Origin: JBMNFB01 sp050949085
Lineage (GTDB): Bacteria; Bacillota; UBA994; UBA5500
DNA length: 64,000 bases
Direction of reading: 5' to 3'
NCBI GenBank assembly: GCA_050949085.1
Contig: JBMNFB010000011.1
Coordinates: forward strand, 62,001-126,000
In this document: piece after piece, positions 1 to 9,098 of the stretch
Numbering within the stretch: position 1 is the first letter of the stretch
Layout: every line of letters starts with the position of its first letter
The notes under the pieces: generated by a model
Told to the model about the DNA's origin: nothing
Database searches by the model: none
What the model saw: only the letters and a program-made list of their open reading frames with translations
Made by a program: the position numbers and the translations under genes

Positions 1-16
1 GTTTAGGCATCAACAT
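1..16 (-). CDS. rplP: 50S ribosomal protein L16, first codons only (partial)
   Basis: Only the start codon and the next four codons are in the window; they read M-L-M-P-K, which matches the start of bacterial L16 (MLxPKR). The ATG lies 2 bp after the rpsC stop codon, the usual S3-L16 junction of the S10 operon. The gene runs off the left edge. Confidence 0.7.
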
Positions 17-18
17 GC

Positions 19-678
19 TTATTCGCCCCTTTCCGCCGCTTTGTTCTTGGCCTTCGGCAGAACTTCTCCTCTGTAAATCCAGACTTTGACGCCGATCTGC
101 CCGTAGGTGGTATGAGCAGTGACAACGGCATAGTCGATATCGGCCCGCAGGGTGTGCAGAGGAATCGTCCCCTCGCGCGCCCATTCGCTGCGAGCGATCT
201 CAGCGCCGTTCAGGCGGCCAGCAACGTTAATCCTGATACCCTGAGCTCCAGCCCGCATGGTCCGCATCATCGCCTGCCGCATCGCGCGACGGGGGCTGAT
301 CCGGCGCTCCAGCTGGCCGGCGATATTCTCAGCCACCAGCTGAGCCGACAGCTCGGGGTTCTTGATCTCGATGACGTTGACATACACCTGCTTGCCCGTC
401 ATGCCCTCCAATGCCTGACGGAGCTCCTCGACGCCGGTGCCGCCGCGACCGATAACCATGCCAGGCTTGGCAGCATGGATGAACGTCCGCAGCACATTGC
501 CGGCTCGCTCGATCACGATGTGCGAGATACCAGCGTTAAACAGCTTCTCTTTCAAGAACTTGCGAATCTGATAGTCCTCCAGGAGGTAATCAGAGTAGTT
601 TTTCTCGGCAAACCATTTGGAGTCCCAATCCCTGATGATGCCGACACGCAGCCCCTTGGGGTGTATCTTCTGACCCAC
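19..678 (-). CDS. rpsC: 30S ribosomal protein S3
   Basis: 219-residue small-subunit protein of the 30S head, near the mRNA entry site. The start MGQKIHPKGLR is diagnostic. The KH domain carries its GxxG-type loop (VIGRGGTG) near residues 75-82, and the C-terminal S3 domain (GIRINVAGRLNGAEIAR) follows. Length is normal for the family. It lies 18 bp after rplV and just before rplP in a standard S10 operon on the minus strand. Confidence 0.98.
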   Translation of the reverse strand: MGQKIHPKGLRVGIIRDWDSKWFAEKNYSDYLLEDYQIRKFLKEKLFNAGISHIVIERAGNVLRTFIHAAKPGMVIGRGGTGVEELRQALEGMTGKQVYVNVIEIKNPELSAQLVAENIAGQLERRISPRRAMRQAMMRTMRAGAQGIRINVAGRLNGAEIARSEWAREGTIPLHTLRADIDYAVVTAHTTYGQIGVKVWIYRGEVLPKAKNKAAERGE

Positions 679-696
679 TGATTGGCTCCCTCCTTC

Positions 697-1029
697 TTAT
701 CGTTCTTTGACTACAACGGTGATGTGGCAGGAACGCTTAAGCACTGGGTACATCCGACCCTGGGCCCGCGGATGATAGCGGCGCATGGTCGGGCCGGCAT
801 CCACGTACGCTTCTGCAACATACAGCCTGTCGATATCCATATCGTAGTTATGCTCCGCGTTGGCGGCTGCTGAGCGGATCACCTTGGCGATCGGTTCGGA
901 AGCAGCCTTCGGAGTATAGCGGAGAATGTCCAGCGCCTCACCAATCTCTTTGCCGCGAATCAGGTTGATCACGATTCGGGCTTTTGAAGGCGCGATGCGA
1001 ATGTACTTCGCTACCGCCTTAGCTTCCAT
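697..1029 (-). CDS. rplV: 50S ribosomal protein L22
   Basis: 110-residue large-subunit protein whose beta-hairpin lines the peptide exit tunnel. Typical motifs are IRIAPSKAR near the N-terminus and the conserved C-terminal beta-hairpin (DAGPTMRRYHPRAQGR) before HITVVV. Normal length. It sits between rpsS and rpsC with short gaps, so it is part of the S10 operon. Confidence 0.98.
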   Translation of the reverse strand: MEAKAVAKYIRIAPSKARIVINLIRGKEIGEALDILRYTPKAASEPIAKVIRSAAANAEHNYDMDIDRLYVAEAYVDAGPTMRRYHPRAQGRMYPVLKRSCHITVVVKER

Positions 1030-1048
1030 GCGTCTGTTCCCTCCTCAC

Positions 1049-1333
1049 TTACTTGAGAGCCGTTGAGCGCTCTGTATGGTGACCGTGACCACGGAAGGTG
1101 CGGGTAGGAGCAAATTCCCCCAACTTGTGACCGACCATGTCTTCGGTGATATATACGGGCACATGCTTGCGTCCGTCATGAACGGCTATCGTATGTCCCA
1201 CCATCTCGGGGAAGATGGTCGAGCTGCGCGACCAGGTCTTAAGCACGCGCTTCTGACCCTGCGCGTTCAGCTCCTGAATGCGCTTGAGCAGCCGCTCTTC
1301 CACGTAGGGACCCTTCTTCAAAGATCTGGACAT
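1049..1333 (-). CDS. rpsS: 30S ribosomal protein S19
   Basis: 94-residue protein of the 30S head that binds 16S rRNA together with S13. The start MSRSLKKGPYVEERLL and the C-terminal block PTRTFRGHGHH are characteristic of S19. A GGAGG-type ribosome binding site precedes the ATG. Member of the S10 operon between rplB and rplV. Confidence 0.98.
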   Translation of the reverse strand: MSRSLKKGPYVEERLLKRIQELNAQGQKRVLKTWSRSSTIFPEMVGHTIAVHDGRKHVPVYITEDMVGHKLGEFAPTRTFRGHGHHTERSTALK

Positions 1334-1371
1334 TGTTTGGCCTCCTTTCTCAGTACAAGGCTCACGCTGTC

Positions 1372-2199
1372 TTAAGACTTCCGGCGACGCACGATATACC
1401 TGTCGCTCTGCTTCTTCTTGCGAGTCCGGCGACCGAGAGTGGGGTGACCCCAGGGGGTAACCGGCGACTGGCGACCGATGGGCGCGCGCCCCTCACCGCC
1501 GCCATGCGGATGGTCAACCGGGTTCATGGCCACACCGCGCACGCTGGGTCGGAACCCTAGCCAGCGCCTGCGACCGGCTTTACCGATAGAGATATTCTCG
1601 TGATCGACATTTCCTACCTGGCCCACCGTCGCCCGACAGTCCACATGGATGAGGCGCACTTCGCTGGACGGCATCCGAACGTGGGCATAGGCACCCTCTT
1701 TGGCCATCAGCTGCGCTGCCGCGCCGGCAGATCTCACCAGCTGTCCACCCTTGCCAGGCTTCAGCTCGATGTTGTGGATGGTGGTACCCACCGGGATATT
1801 GCGAATCGGCATCGCGTTGCCAGGGAAAATGTCGGCTTCCTCGCCAGACATGACCTGGGAACCAGGCCTCAGTCCGACTGGCGCCAGAATATAACGTTTT
1901 TCGCCATCGGCGTACTGCAACAGGGCAATATTTGCCGAGCGATTGGGGTCATATTCGATGGCGACAACCTTGGCCGGGATGCCATCTTTGTCGCGGCGGA
2001 AATCGATGATGCGGTATTTCCGCTTATGTCCCCCACCGCGATGGCGAACAGTGATTCTGCCCTGGGAGTTACGGCCACCCTTGCTGGTAAGAGGGGCTAG
2101 CAAGGAACGCTCTGGCTCAGTCTTGGTGATCTCATCGAAAGTCGATACCGACATGAACCGACGTCCTGGAGACGTTGGTTTGAACTTCTTAGTAGCCAT
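1372..2199 (-). CDS. rplB: 50S ribosomal protein L2
   Basis: 275-residue protein needed for subunit association and peptidyl-transferase centre assembly. It shows the N-terminal KxxKPTSPGRR block, the RNA-binding domain with HRGGGHKRKYR, and the C-terminal NPVDHPHGGGEGR motif containing the conserved histidine near the peptidyl-transferase centre. Normal length, start supported by an upstream GGAGG. S10 operon member. Confidence 0.98.
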   Translation of the reverse strand: MATKKFKPTSPGRRFMSVSTFDEITKTEPERSLLAPLTSKGGRNSQGRITVRHRGGGHKRKYRIIDFRRDKDGIPAKVVAIEYDPNRSANIALLQYADGEKRYILAPVGLRPGSQVMSGEEADIFPGNAMPIRNIPVGTTIHNIELKPGKGGQLVRSAGAAAQLMAKEGAYAHVRMPSSEVRLIHVDCRATVGQVGNVDHENISIGKAGRRRWLGFRPSVRGVAMNPVDHPHGGGEGRAPIGRQSPVTPWGHPTLGRRTRKKKQSDRYIVRRRKS

Positions 2200-2217
2200 C
2201 TGCTCATCCCTCCTTGA

Positions 2218-2508
2218 CTAGACCGTGTCTAAAATAGGAATCTTTCTGCTATCCTTCGTTATGGTTACGATCGCCTTCTTCCAGCTGCGCTTGCGGTTGT
2301 AACCATAGCGGTTGCGGCGCATCTTGCCGAGAACGCGCATCGTGTTGACACTCTCCACCTTGACCCGGAAGAGCTTCTCCACCGCCTGAGCGATCTCGAT
2401 CTTGTTGGCGTCCGAAGCCACTTCAAACGTATACTTCCGCTGATCCATCAGCTCAGTGCTGCGCTCGCTGACAATCGGGCGAATGATGATATCCCTGGCA
2501 TCACGCAT
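2218..2508 (-). CDS. rplW: 50S ribosomal protein L23
   Basis: 96-residue protein at the tunnel exit and docking site for trigger factor and SRP. Family features are DIIIRPIVSERST at the N-terminus and the MRRNRYGYNRKRSWKKAIV stretch that forms the rRNA-binding loop. Its ATG shares one base with the TGA of rplD (TGATG), so the two are probably translationally coupled. Confidence 0.97.
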   Translation of the reverse strand: MRDARDIIIRPIVSERSTELMDQRKYTFEVASDANKIEIAQAVEKLFRVKVESVNTMRVLGKMRRNRYGYNRKRSWKKAIVTITKDSRKIPILDTV

Positions 2509-3131
2509 CAGGCCAGCACCTCCTCAACTTTGGCTACTGCATCACGCGTCAGGATCAATGACTTGTGTCTGAGTATCTCGTACACATTCATGTTGTTGGC
2601 ATCCACGGCCAGAACGCCAGGGATGTTGCGGCTGGAGAGGACGAGATTGGGGACAACCTCACCGGTAACCAGCAGCGCGTTCTCTGCCTGCAGCACCTTG
2701 AGCAGCTCGATCACCGTCTTCGTCCTGGGCTGATCGATGGTCAGCTGGTCAAGGATGATCAGTTCGCCGTTCTGCAGCTTGGTGGACAGGGCGGATTTCA
2801 GTGCCAGACGCCGCACCTTGCGGGGCATTGCCAGCTTATAGCTGCGTGGCGTCGGCCCGAAGACCACACCGCCGCCCCGCCATTGCGGGGAACGCCGACT
2901 GCCCTGTCTGGCTCGACCCATGCCCTTCTGTCTCCAGGGCTTTTTTCCACCGCCGCGTACCTCGGAGCGGTTCTTGACATCGTGAGTGCCGAGCCGCTGC
3001 GATGCCAGATATCTCACAACAGCCTGATGCATAACATGTTCATTAGCTTCAATGCCGAAAACGGACTCGGCCAACTCGATCTGGCCGACCACGTTGCCTT
3101 GCATATTACGCACATCTACTGTAGGCACCAA
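2508..3131 (-). CDS. rplD: 50S ribosomal protein L4
   Basis: 207-residue protein with a globular domain and an extended loop lining the exit tunnel. The loop motif RSEVRGGGKKPWRQKGMGRAR is clear around residues 57-77. In Gammaproteobacteria L4 also represses the S10 operon; the present leader does not show an obvious equivalent. Overlaps the rplW start by one base. Confidence 0.97.
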   Translation of the reverse strand: MVPTVDVRNMQGNVVGQIELAESVFGIEANEHVMHQAVVRYLASQRLGTHDVKNRSEVRGGGKKPWRQKGMGRARQGSRRSPQWRGGGVVFGPTPRSYKLAMPRKVRRLALKSALSTKLQNGELIILDQLTIDQPRTKTVIELLKVLQAENALLVTGEVVPNLVLSSRNIPGVLAVDANNMNVYEILRHKSLILTRDAVAKVEEVLA

Positions 3132-3173
3132 TTACTCCTCCTTTCGACAAACGCCGGTCTCTGAATGGCTGAC

Positions 3174-3800
3174 CTAGGCTTTGACTGAATTCTTGATGGT
3201 AACAATGCCGCCCTTGGGCCCCGGAACCGAACCCTTAACCAGAATCAGGTTGCGCTCAGGGTCAACCTTGACGACCTGCAGGTTCTGCACCGTGCGCTTG
3301 ACTGAGCCCATATGCCCAGGAAGCTTCCGCCCCTTGAAAACGCGGGAGGCATCCCGCGCCTGGAGTGAACCAGGGCCACGGTGATACTTGGACCCGTGCG
3401 ATGAAGGTCCACGGCCGAACCCCCAGCGTTTGATGGAACCGGCGTAGCCTTTGCCGCGAGAGATGCCCGTCACATCGACAGCATCACCGGCGGCAAACAG
3501 ATCGGCCTTCAGTTCATCACCCACCTGGAACTGATCAGCATTGGAGAGACGAAACTCGCGCAGCACGCGCTGGGTAGCCACGCCGGCCTTGGCAAAGTGG
3601 CCGCGCAACGGCTTGTTCAGCTTGTGCTCGGCGATGGGACTGAACCCTACCTGTACCGCCTGGTAGCCGTCATGCTCTTTGGTCTTAACCTGTATAACCG
3701 GGCAAGGCCCGGCGATAATAGCCGTCACCGGAATCAGCTCTCCAGCCTCGGTAAACATCTGAGTCATGCCCAGCTTCTTCCCGATAATTGCTTTATCCAT
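3174..3800 (-). CDS. rplC: 50S ribosomal protein L3
   Basis: 208-residue protein reaching into the peptidyl-transferase centre. I choose the ATG giving MDKAIIGKKLGMTQ because GGAGGT lies 7-8 bp upstream; the open frame extends 13 codons further but without such a site. The central loop (WGFGRGPSSHGSKYHRGPGS) is the conserved L3 segment near the active site. S10 operon member between rpsJ and rplD. Confidence 0.97.
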   Translation of the reverse strand: MDKAIIGKKLGMTQMFTEAGELIPVTAIIAGPCPVIQVKTKEHDGYQAVQVGFSPIAEHKLNKPLRGHFAKAGVATQRVLREFRLSNADQFQVGDELKADLFAAGDAVDVTGISRGKGYAGSIKRWGFGRGPSSHGSKYHRGPGSLQARDASRVFKGRKLPGHMGSVKRTVQNLQVVKVDPERNLILVKGSVPGPKGGIVTIKNSVKA

Positions 3801-3868
3801 CGATGCCACCTCCAAAAACAATTTACACTCTGACCGCATCCCCCGATGGCCGGACGCAGTCCAGCTGA

Positions 3869-4177
3869 CTAGAGCTTAATCTCGATATCGACACCCGCTG
3901 GCAGGTCGAGGCGCATCAGAGCATCCACCGTCTTCGGCGTAGGATCGAGGATGTCGATCAGACGTTTATGGGTGCGCATCTCAAACTGTTCGCGAATATC
4001 TTTCTCCACGTGCGGAGCGCGCAAAATCGTGTACAATGCCCGCTCTGTCGGCAAAGGTACGGGACCAGATACCTGGGCGCCAGTCTGTCTGGCAGTCTCC
4101 ACTATCTTTTCTGCAGACTGGTCCAAAACCTTATGGTCAAAAGCTTTCAAGCGAATTCGGATCTTTTGCTGTGCCAT
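3869..4177 (-). CDS. rpsJ: 30S ribosomal protein S10 (NusE)
   Basis: 102-residue 30S head protein that also acts as NusE in transcription antitermination with NusB. Starts MAQQKIRIRLKAFDHKVLD and contains GPVPLPT and the THKRLIDI block typical of S10. First gene of the S10 operon proper; about 240 bp separate it from tuf, leaving room for a promoter. Confidence 0.98.
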   Translation of the reverse strand: MAQQKIRIRLKAFDHKVLDQSAEKIVETARQTGAQVSGPVPLPTERALYTILRAPHVEKDIREQFEMRTHKRLIDILDPTPKTVDALMRLDLPAGVDIEIKL

Positions 4178-4371
4178 GTACTAAGATTTCCCTCCTTGCT
4201 CAAATCGTAGGGATTACACCAGAACGCCCTGCCCCCCTCGCCCGCTTGGTCAGCGGACCTGCTCCGCGAGAATTCCCTGTGGCGACATGGACGCACGCCA
4301 GCAACCTCCCGCATCATCACGCTGCTCGAGACCGCAAGAAAAGAGGATCAGACCCGGCAGCTAAACAGGGC

Positions 4372-4400
4372 GTACTGCGGCCTGCAGGAGGCCGCAGTAC
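4372..4400 (-). terminator. perfect hairpin downstream of tuf
   Basis: An 11-bp perfect inverted repeat (GTACTGCGGCC / GGCCGCAGTAC) with a 7-nt loop begins 17 bp after the tuf stop codon. No clear U-tract follows on the minus strand, so it may be a weak or Rho-assisted terminator or an RNA processing/stability element between the str-type genes and the S10 operon. Confidence 0.5.
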
Positions 4401-4417
4401 CTGAAGGTTTTTGCCTA

Positions 4418-5620
4418 CTACTCGATAATCTCGGTTACAACGCCCGAACCAACCGTGCGGCCGCCCTCGCGGATGGCGAGACGCAGACCTCGCTCCAGAG
4501 CGATCGGCGTGATCAGCTCGATGGTCATGGTCACGTTGTCACCAGGCATGACCATCTCCACGCCCTCCGGCAGCTCGATGTTGCCGGTCACGTCGGTGGT
4601 GCGGAAGAAGAACTGCGGACGATAGCCGCTGAAGAATGCGGTATGGCGGCCGCCCTCTTCCTTCTTCAGGACGTAGACTTCAGCCTTGAACTTGGTGTGC
4701 GGCTTGATGGTGCCCGGCTTGGCCAGAACCATACCGCGCTCGATGGACTGGCGATCGACACCGCGCAGCAGCAGACCAACGTTGTCGCCGGCCTCAGCCC
4801 GCTCCAGCAGCTTGCGGAACATCTCCACGCCGGTGACGACAGTCTTGCGGGACTCCTCGCGCAGGCCGACGATCTCTACCTCGTCGCCAACCTTGACGGT
4901 GCCGCGCTCAACCCGGCCGGTACCCACGGTCCCGCGACCGGTGATGGTGAAGACGTCTTCCACCGGCATCAGGAACGGCTTGTCAGCCTCGCGCTCAGGA
5001 GTCGGGATGTACTCGTCCACGACATCCATCAGCTCCCAGATCTTGCCGCACCACTCGCAGTCGCGGCTGCCGCAACCGCACTCCAGTGCCTTCAGAGCGG
5101 AACCGACCACGATCGGCGTGTCATCGCCTGGATAGCCGTAATCGGAAAGCAGCTCGCGCACTTCCATCTCTACCAGCTCGATCAGCTCAGGATCGTCCAC
5201 CATGTCGGCCTTGTTCAGGAAGACAACGATGTAGGGGACGTTAACCTGGTGAGCCAGCAGGATGTGCTCGCGCGTCTGGGGCATCGGGCCGTCAGCGGCC
5301 GATACCACGAGGATGGCACCGTCCATCTGGGCTGCACCGGTGATCATGTTCTTGATGTAGTCAGCGTGACCCGGGCAGTCGACGTGAGCATAGTGCCGAT
5401 TCTCGGTCTCATACTCCACGTGCGAAGTGTTGATGGTGATGCCGCGGGCCTTCTCTTCTGGCGCCTTGTCGATCTGATCGTAGCCCATCTTGGCCGCGCC
5501 GCCTACGGTGGAGAGAGCGCTGGTGAGAGCAGCCGTCAGTGTGGTCTTGCCATGGTCGATATGACCGATGGTGCCGATGTTTACGTGCGGCTTGGTGCGC
5601 TCAAACTTTTGCTTTGCCAT
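4418..5620 (-). CDS. tuf: elongation factor Tu
   Basis: 400-residue GTPase that delivers aminoacyl-tRNA to the ribosome. GTP-binding motifs are GHIDHGKT (residues 19-26), DCPGHADY (81-88) and NKAD (136-139), followed by the two beta-barrel domains. The G1 motif has Ile where Val is most common. A cysteine-rich insertion with Cys at about 181, 183, 188 and 191 (CGCGSRDCEWC) lies just before the switch to domain 2; I recall similar insertions in Peptococcaceae EF-Tu. Directly follows fusA (35-bp gap), as in the str operon. Confidence 0.98.
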   Translation of the reverse strand: MAKQKFERTKPHVNIGTIGHIDHGKTTLTAALTSALSTVGGAAKMGYDQIDKAPEEKARGITINTSHVEYETENRHYAHVDCPGHADYIKNMITGAAQMDGAILVVSAADGPMPQTREHILLAHQVNVPYIVVFLNKADMVDDPELIELVEMEVRELLSDYGYPGDDTPIVVGSALKALECGCGSRDCEWCGKIWELMDVVDEYIPTPEREADKPFLMPVEDVFTITGRGTVGTGRVERGTVKVGDEVEIVGLREESRKTVVTGVEMFRKLLERAEAGDNVGLLLRGVDRQSIERGMVLAKPGTIKPHTKFKAEVYVLKKEEGGRHTAFFSGYRPQFFFRTTDVTGNIELPEGVEMVMPGDNVTMTIELITPIALERGLRLAIREGGRTVGSGVVTEIIE

Positions 5621-5655
5621 TTACAATTACCCTCCTACAAATCAAGTGCTTCAGG

Positions 5656-7722
5656 CTAGTTGCCTTTGATGATGTCCTCGGCCACGCTCTTGGGAACCTC
5701 CTCGTAGGCGTGGAATTCCATGCTGGAGGTCCCGCGCCCCTGAGTCAGCGAGCGTAATGCCGTAGTGTAACCAAACATCTGCGACAGGGGGACATACCCA
5801 CGAACGATCTGTGCCCCCAGACGCGGCTCCATCCCTTCGACGCGGCCGCGCCGCGAGTTGAGATCGGAGATCACATCACCCATATATTCCTCTGGAACCG
5901 TAATCTCAATCTTCATCACCGGCTCCAGCAACACCGGGCTGGCCTTGCCCATAGCGTTCTTAAAGGCCATGGAACCGGCGATCTTGAAAGCCATCTCAGA
6001 CGAATCAACATCATGGTAGCTTCCATCGTAGATGGTGGCGCGGATATCGACTACCGGGAAGCCGGCCAGGACACCACTCTGCATTGCTTCGCGGATTCCG
6101 GCATCCACTGCCGGAATGTATTCCTTCGGCACGACGCCACCGACAATCTTGTTAACAAACTCATATCCGGCGCCGTTCTCCAGCGGCTCAAACTCGACCC
6201 AGACATGACCGTACTGACCGCGACCGCCGCTCTGCCGAACAAACCGACCCTCGGCCTTGACAGCCTGACGGATCGTCTCGCGATAGGCGACCTGGGGTTT
6301 GCCCAGGTTGGCGCCGACCTTGAACTCGCGCAGCAGCCGATCGGCAATGATGTCCAGATGCAGCTCACCCATGCCGCGGATGATGGTCTGACCTGTCTCG
6401 TGGTCAGTGTAGGTCTGAAAAGTCGGATCCTCTTCAGCCAGCCGGCCCAGCGCGATAGCCAGCTTATCCTGATCGGCCTTCGTCTTCGGCTCGATGGCCT
6501 GGGAGATGACCGGGTCGGGAAACTGCATGCTCTCAAAGACGATGACTGCATTCTCGCTGCAGAGGGTCTCGCCCGTAATCGTCTCCTTCAGGCCGACAAC
6601 GGCCACGATATCGCCCGTCCTGATCTCTGTCAGGTCCTCCCTGTGATTGGCATGCATCCGCAGGATGCGCCCGACGCGCTCTCGCTTGCCCCGGCTGGGG
6701 TTCTGGACATAACTCCCGGCGTTCAGGGCCCCGGAGTAGACACGCAGATAGGCCAGCTTGCCCACATACGGGTCAGTAACGATCTTAAAGACCAGCGCGG
6801 AAAACGGCGCAGCATCATCTGGCTCGCGCGAAGTCGGCTCACCAGTGAGCGTAGTGCCAGTCACAGCAGCGATATCCAGCGGCGAAGGCAGGTAGTCCAC
6901 GATCGCATCCAGCAACAGCTGAACACCCTTGTTGCGATAAGAGGAACCGCAGAGCACCGGAATCAGCTGCAGGTCGAGGGTGGCCTTGCGCAGGACTCGC
7001 CTGATCTCGTCGGCCGAGAGCTCCTCGCCCTCCAGATAGCGGAGCATGAACTCTTCATCGGTCATGGCCAGCGCCTCAATCAGCTCCAGCCGCAGACGCC
7101 GGGCCTCTTCCTGCTGCTCCGCCGGAATCGGTTGCTCCTGATCCACCGTTCCCTGCTCATCCAGATAGTAATGCGCCGTCATGGTAATCAGGTCGATGAC
7201 GCCGGCGAAAGACTCCTCCTGCCCGATGGGCAGCTGGACCGGCAGCGCGCTGACGCCGAGGCGAGTGCGCATCATTTCCACGACTCGCATGAAGTCAGCC
7301 CCCAGGGTATCCATCTTGTTCACGTAGGCGATGCGGGGAACTCCATACTTGTCAGCCTGCCGCCATACCGTCTCGGATTGCGGCTCAACACCACCCTTGG
7401 CACAGAAGACGGCCACCGCCCCATCCAGCACTCGCAAGGAGCGCTCGACCTCGACAGTGAAGTCCACGTGACCGGGTGTGTCGATAATGTTGATTCGACA
7501 ATCTCTCCACTGGCAAGTTGTCGCGGCTGAGGTGATGGTAATGCCTCGTTCTTGCTCTTGCACCATCCAGTCCATTGTAGCAGCCCCATCATGCGTCTCG
7601 CCCGTCTTATGCACTTTGCCCGTGTAGAACAGAATGCGCTCGGTCGTAGTCGTCTTGCCGGCATCGATGTGGGCCATGATCCCAATGTTTCTTATTTTGT
7701 CTAACGCAAATTCCCTTGGCAT
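5656..7722 (-). CDS. fusA: elongation factor G
   Basis: 688-residue translocase GTPase. G-domain motifs AHIDAGKTTT (about residues 17-26), DTPGHVDF (about 81-88) and NKMD (about 135) are present, followed by domains II-V including the GMGELHLDII segment and the C-terminal RGRVEGME/GYVPLSQMFGY blocks. Normal length. Located between rpsG and tuf as in the classical str operon. Confidence 0.98.
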   Translation of the reverse strand: MPREFALDKIRNIGIMAHIDAGKTTTTERILFYTGKVHKTGETHDGAATMDWMVQEQERGITITSAATTCQWRDCRINIIDTPGHVDFTVEVERSLRVLDGAVAVFCAKGGVEPQSETVWRQADKYGVPRIAYVNKMDTLGADFMRVVEMMRTRLGVSALPVQLPIGQEESFAGVIDLITMTAHYYLDEQGTVDQEQPIPAEQQEEARRLRLELIEALAMTDEEFMLRYLEGEELSADEIRRVLRKATLDLQLIPVLCGSSYRNKGVQLLLDAIVDYLPSPLDIAAVTGTTLTGEPTSREPDDAAPFSALVFKIVTDPYVGKLAYLRVYSGALNAGSYVQNPSRGKRERVGRILRMHANHREDLTEIRTGDIVAVVGLKETITGETLCSENAVIVFESMQFPDPVISQAIEPKTKADQDKLAIALGRLAEEDPTFQTYTDHETGQTIIRGMGELHLDIIADRLLREFKVGANLGKPQVAYRETIRQAVKAEGRFVRQSGGRGQYGHVWVEFEPLENGAGYEFVNKIVGGVVPKEYIPAVDAGIREAMQSGVLAGFPVVDIRATIYDGSYHDVDSSEMAFKIAGSMAFKNAMGKASPVLLEPVMKIEITVPEEYMGDVISDLNSRRGRVEGMEPRLGAQIVRGYVPLSQMFGYTTALRSLTQGRGTSSMEFHAYEEVPKSVAEDIIKGN

Positions 7723-7761
7723 AACACCCCTCCTCTCTAGCTTTCTTGCCAGCAGTAAACC

Positions 7762-8232
7762 TTACCAGCGATAATGGGCAAATGCCTTGTTAGCCTCAGC
7801 CATGCGGTGTGTATCCTCACGCCGCTTGATGGCTGCACCCGTACCGGAAGCGGCATCCATCAGCTCGCCAGCCAAACGGTCAACCATAGTTTTCTCGCCG
7901 CGGGCGCGCGCATACTGCACCAGCCAACGGATGGAAAGCATCTGTTGCCGTTGCGGGGATACATCCACCGGAACCTGGTAGGTAGCACCACCCACGCGGC
8001 GCGGCTTGACCTCGAGCACGGGGGCGACATTCTTCATCGCCGCCTCGAAGACCTCGATCGGCTCCTTGCCGCTGCGCGCCTTCACTACGTCCATAGCGCC
8101 GTAGAAGATCCGCTCAGCGGTTCCCCGCTTGCCGTCCTTCATCAGCTTGTTGATAAAACGAGTCACCAGCTTGCTTCCGTAAATCGGATCTGGCAGAACA
8201 TCTCGTTTCGGCACAGGACCTTTTCTGGGCAT
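7762..8232 (-). CDS. rpsG: 30S ribosomal protein S7
   Basis: 156-residue primary 16S-binding protein of the 30S head. Starts MPRKGPVPKRDVLPDPIYGS and carries the conserved RRVGGATYQVPVDV block. Normal length. It is the second gene of the str operon, between rpsL and fusA. Confidence 0.98.
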   Translation of the reverse strand: MPRKGPVPKRDVLPDPIYGSKLVTRFINKLMKDGKRGTAERIFYGAMDVVKARSGKEPIEVFEAAMKNVAPVLEVKPRRVGGATYQVPVDVSPQRQQMLSIRWLVQYARARGEKTMVDRLAGELMDAASGTGAAIKRREDTHRMAEANKAFAHYRW

Positions 8233-8287
8233 CCTTTTCCCTCCAATCCACCGCAGTCAGATCTGCAAAAATTACCTTACGAAAATG

Positions 8288-8668
8288 CTATCTCGCCCTT
8301 CTGGCTCGCTTGGCACCATACTTGGAGCGTGACTGATTTCGATTCTGCACTCCAGCAGAATCCAGTGTGCCACGGATAACATGGTAGCGAACACCCGGCA
8401 GATCACGGACACGTCCGCCACGAACTAAAACAACAGAGTGCTCCTGAAGGTTGTGGCCTTCACCCGGGATGTAAGCCGTCACTTCTTCACCGTTGGTCAG
8501 GCGCACCCTGGCAATCTTGCGAATAGCCGAGTTGGGCTTCTTCGGGCTCATGGTCGTAACCCTGACACATACGCCTCGACGCTGCGGACAATCGTGCAAG
8601 GAAGGGGCTTTGGACTTATACTCCACTTTTTTGCGACCCTTGCGAATCAGCTGGTTAATCGTTGGCAT
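8288..8668 (-). CDS. rpsL: 30S ribosomal protein S12
   Basis: 126-residue decoding-centre protein. The start at MPTINQLIRKGRKK is supported by GGAGGT upstream of the ATG, although the frame is open for 23 more codons. Conserved segments TTMSPKKPNSAIRK and EGHNLQEHSVVLVRGGRVRDLPGVRYH are present; Lys at the usual streptomycin-resistance positions appears wild type (KKPNS). Confidence 0.97.
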   Translation of the reverse strand: MPTINQLIRKGRKKVEYKSKAPSLHDCPQRRGVCVRVTTMSPKKPNSAIRKIARVRLTNGEEVTAYIPGEGHNLQEHSVVLVRGGRVRDLPGVRYHVIRGTLDSAGVQNRNQSRSKYGAKRARRAR

Positions 8669-8707
8669 GCAAGCACCTCCTTCCGCTGAGATATGAATGA
8701 GGAACAT

Positions 8708-8735
8708 GCTGCCCCTGCCACAGAGCAGGGGCAGC
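8708..8735 (-). terminator. perfect hairpin between the L7Ae-like gene and rpsL
   Basis: An 11-bp perfect inverted repeat (GCTGCCCCTGC / GCAGGGGCAGC, 6-nt loop) lies 40 bp upstream of the rpsL start. It lacks a U-tract on either strand. It could attenuate read-through from rpoBC into the str operon or be an RNA processing site. Confidence 0.4.
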
Positions 8736-8806
8736 AACCTTAGCGAAACCTGGGGAATCGCGATTCACCTAAGGTGATGTCTGTATCAGACATCCGCTGG
8801 ATCCGC

Positions 8807-9064
8807 TCACTCCTTCAATACGGCCGCCGTGGCCGAGCCAACCTGGATACCGGCCGCTTTGCCCAGCTCCTGCATCGTCTCCACCCAGTGCAGGGCGATG
8901 CCCTTGGCCTGGCAGAGCTCTTGCAGCTCCCGCAGGACACGCGGATCAGCATCCCTGGCCATGACGACCCAGTCAGTCTGATCACGTTGTACAGCCTTCT
9001 GCGTCTGTTTCACCCCAACAACCTTGTGTTTGGCGTTCTTGAGGTACTCCAGTGTATCAAACAT
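8807..9064 (-). CDS. L7Ae/L30e-family RNA-binding protein (YbxF-like)
   Basis: 85-residue protein of the L7Ae/L30e/S12e/Gadd45 family, whose Bacillus member YbxF binds kink-turn RNA and is encoded between rpoC and rpsL. The same position is seen here. It has the family pattern KxVVGVKQTxKAV followed by an alternating beta-alpha core. An ATG two codons inside the open frame is chosen because GGGAGG lies 7 bp upstream. Ribosome association is inferred from the family. Confidence 0.85.
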   Translation of the reverse strand: MFDTLEYLKNAKHKVVGVKQTQKAVQRDQTDWVVMARDADPRVLRELQELCQAKGIALHWVETMQELGKAAGIQVGSATAAVLKE

Positions 9065-9098
9065 CGGCAACCTCCCGCAGTGGACGAATCAGACACAC

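Noticed and set aside
6013..7530. Long open frame on the plus strand opposite fusA, and similar ones opposite rpoB, rpoC, tuf and the aminotransferase
   Set aside because: These are antisense shadows created by codon bias in highly expressed genes; no motifs.
4372..8735. Riboswitch in the tuf-rpsJ or rpsL leader
   Set aside because: Only simple perfect hairpins are visible; no known riboswitch core was recognised.
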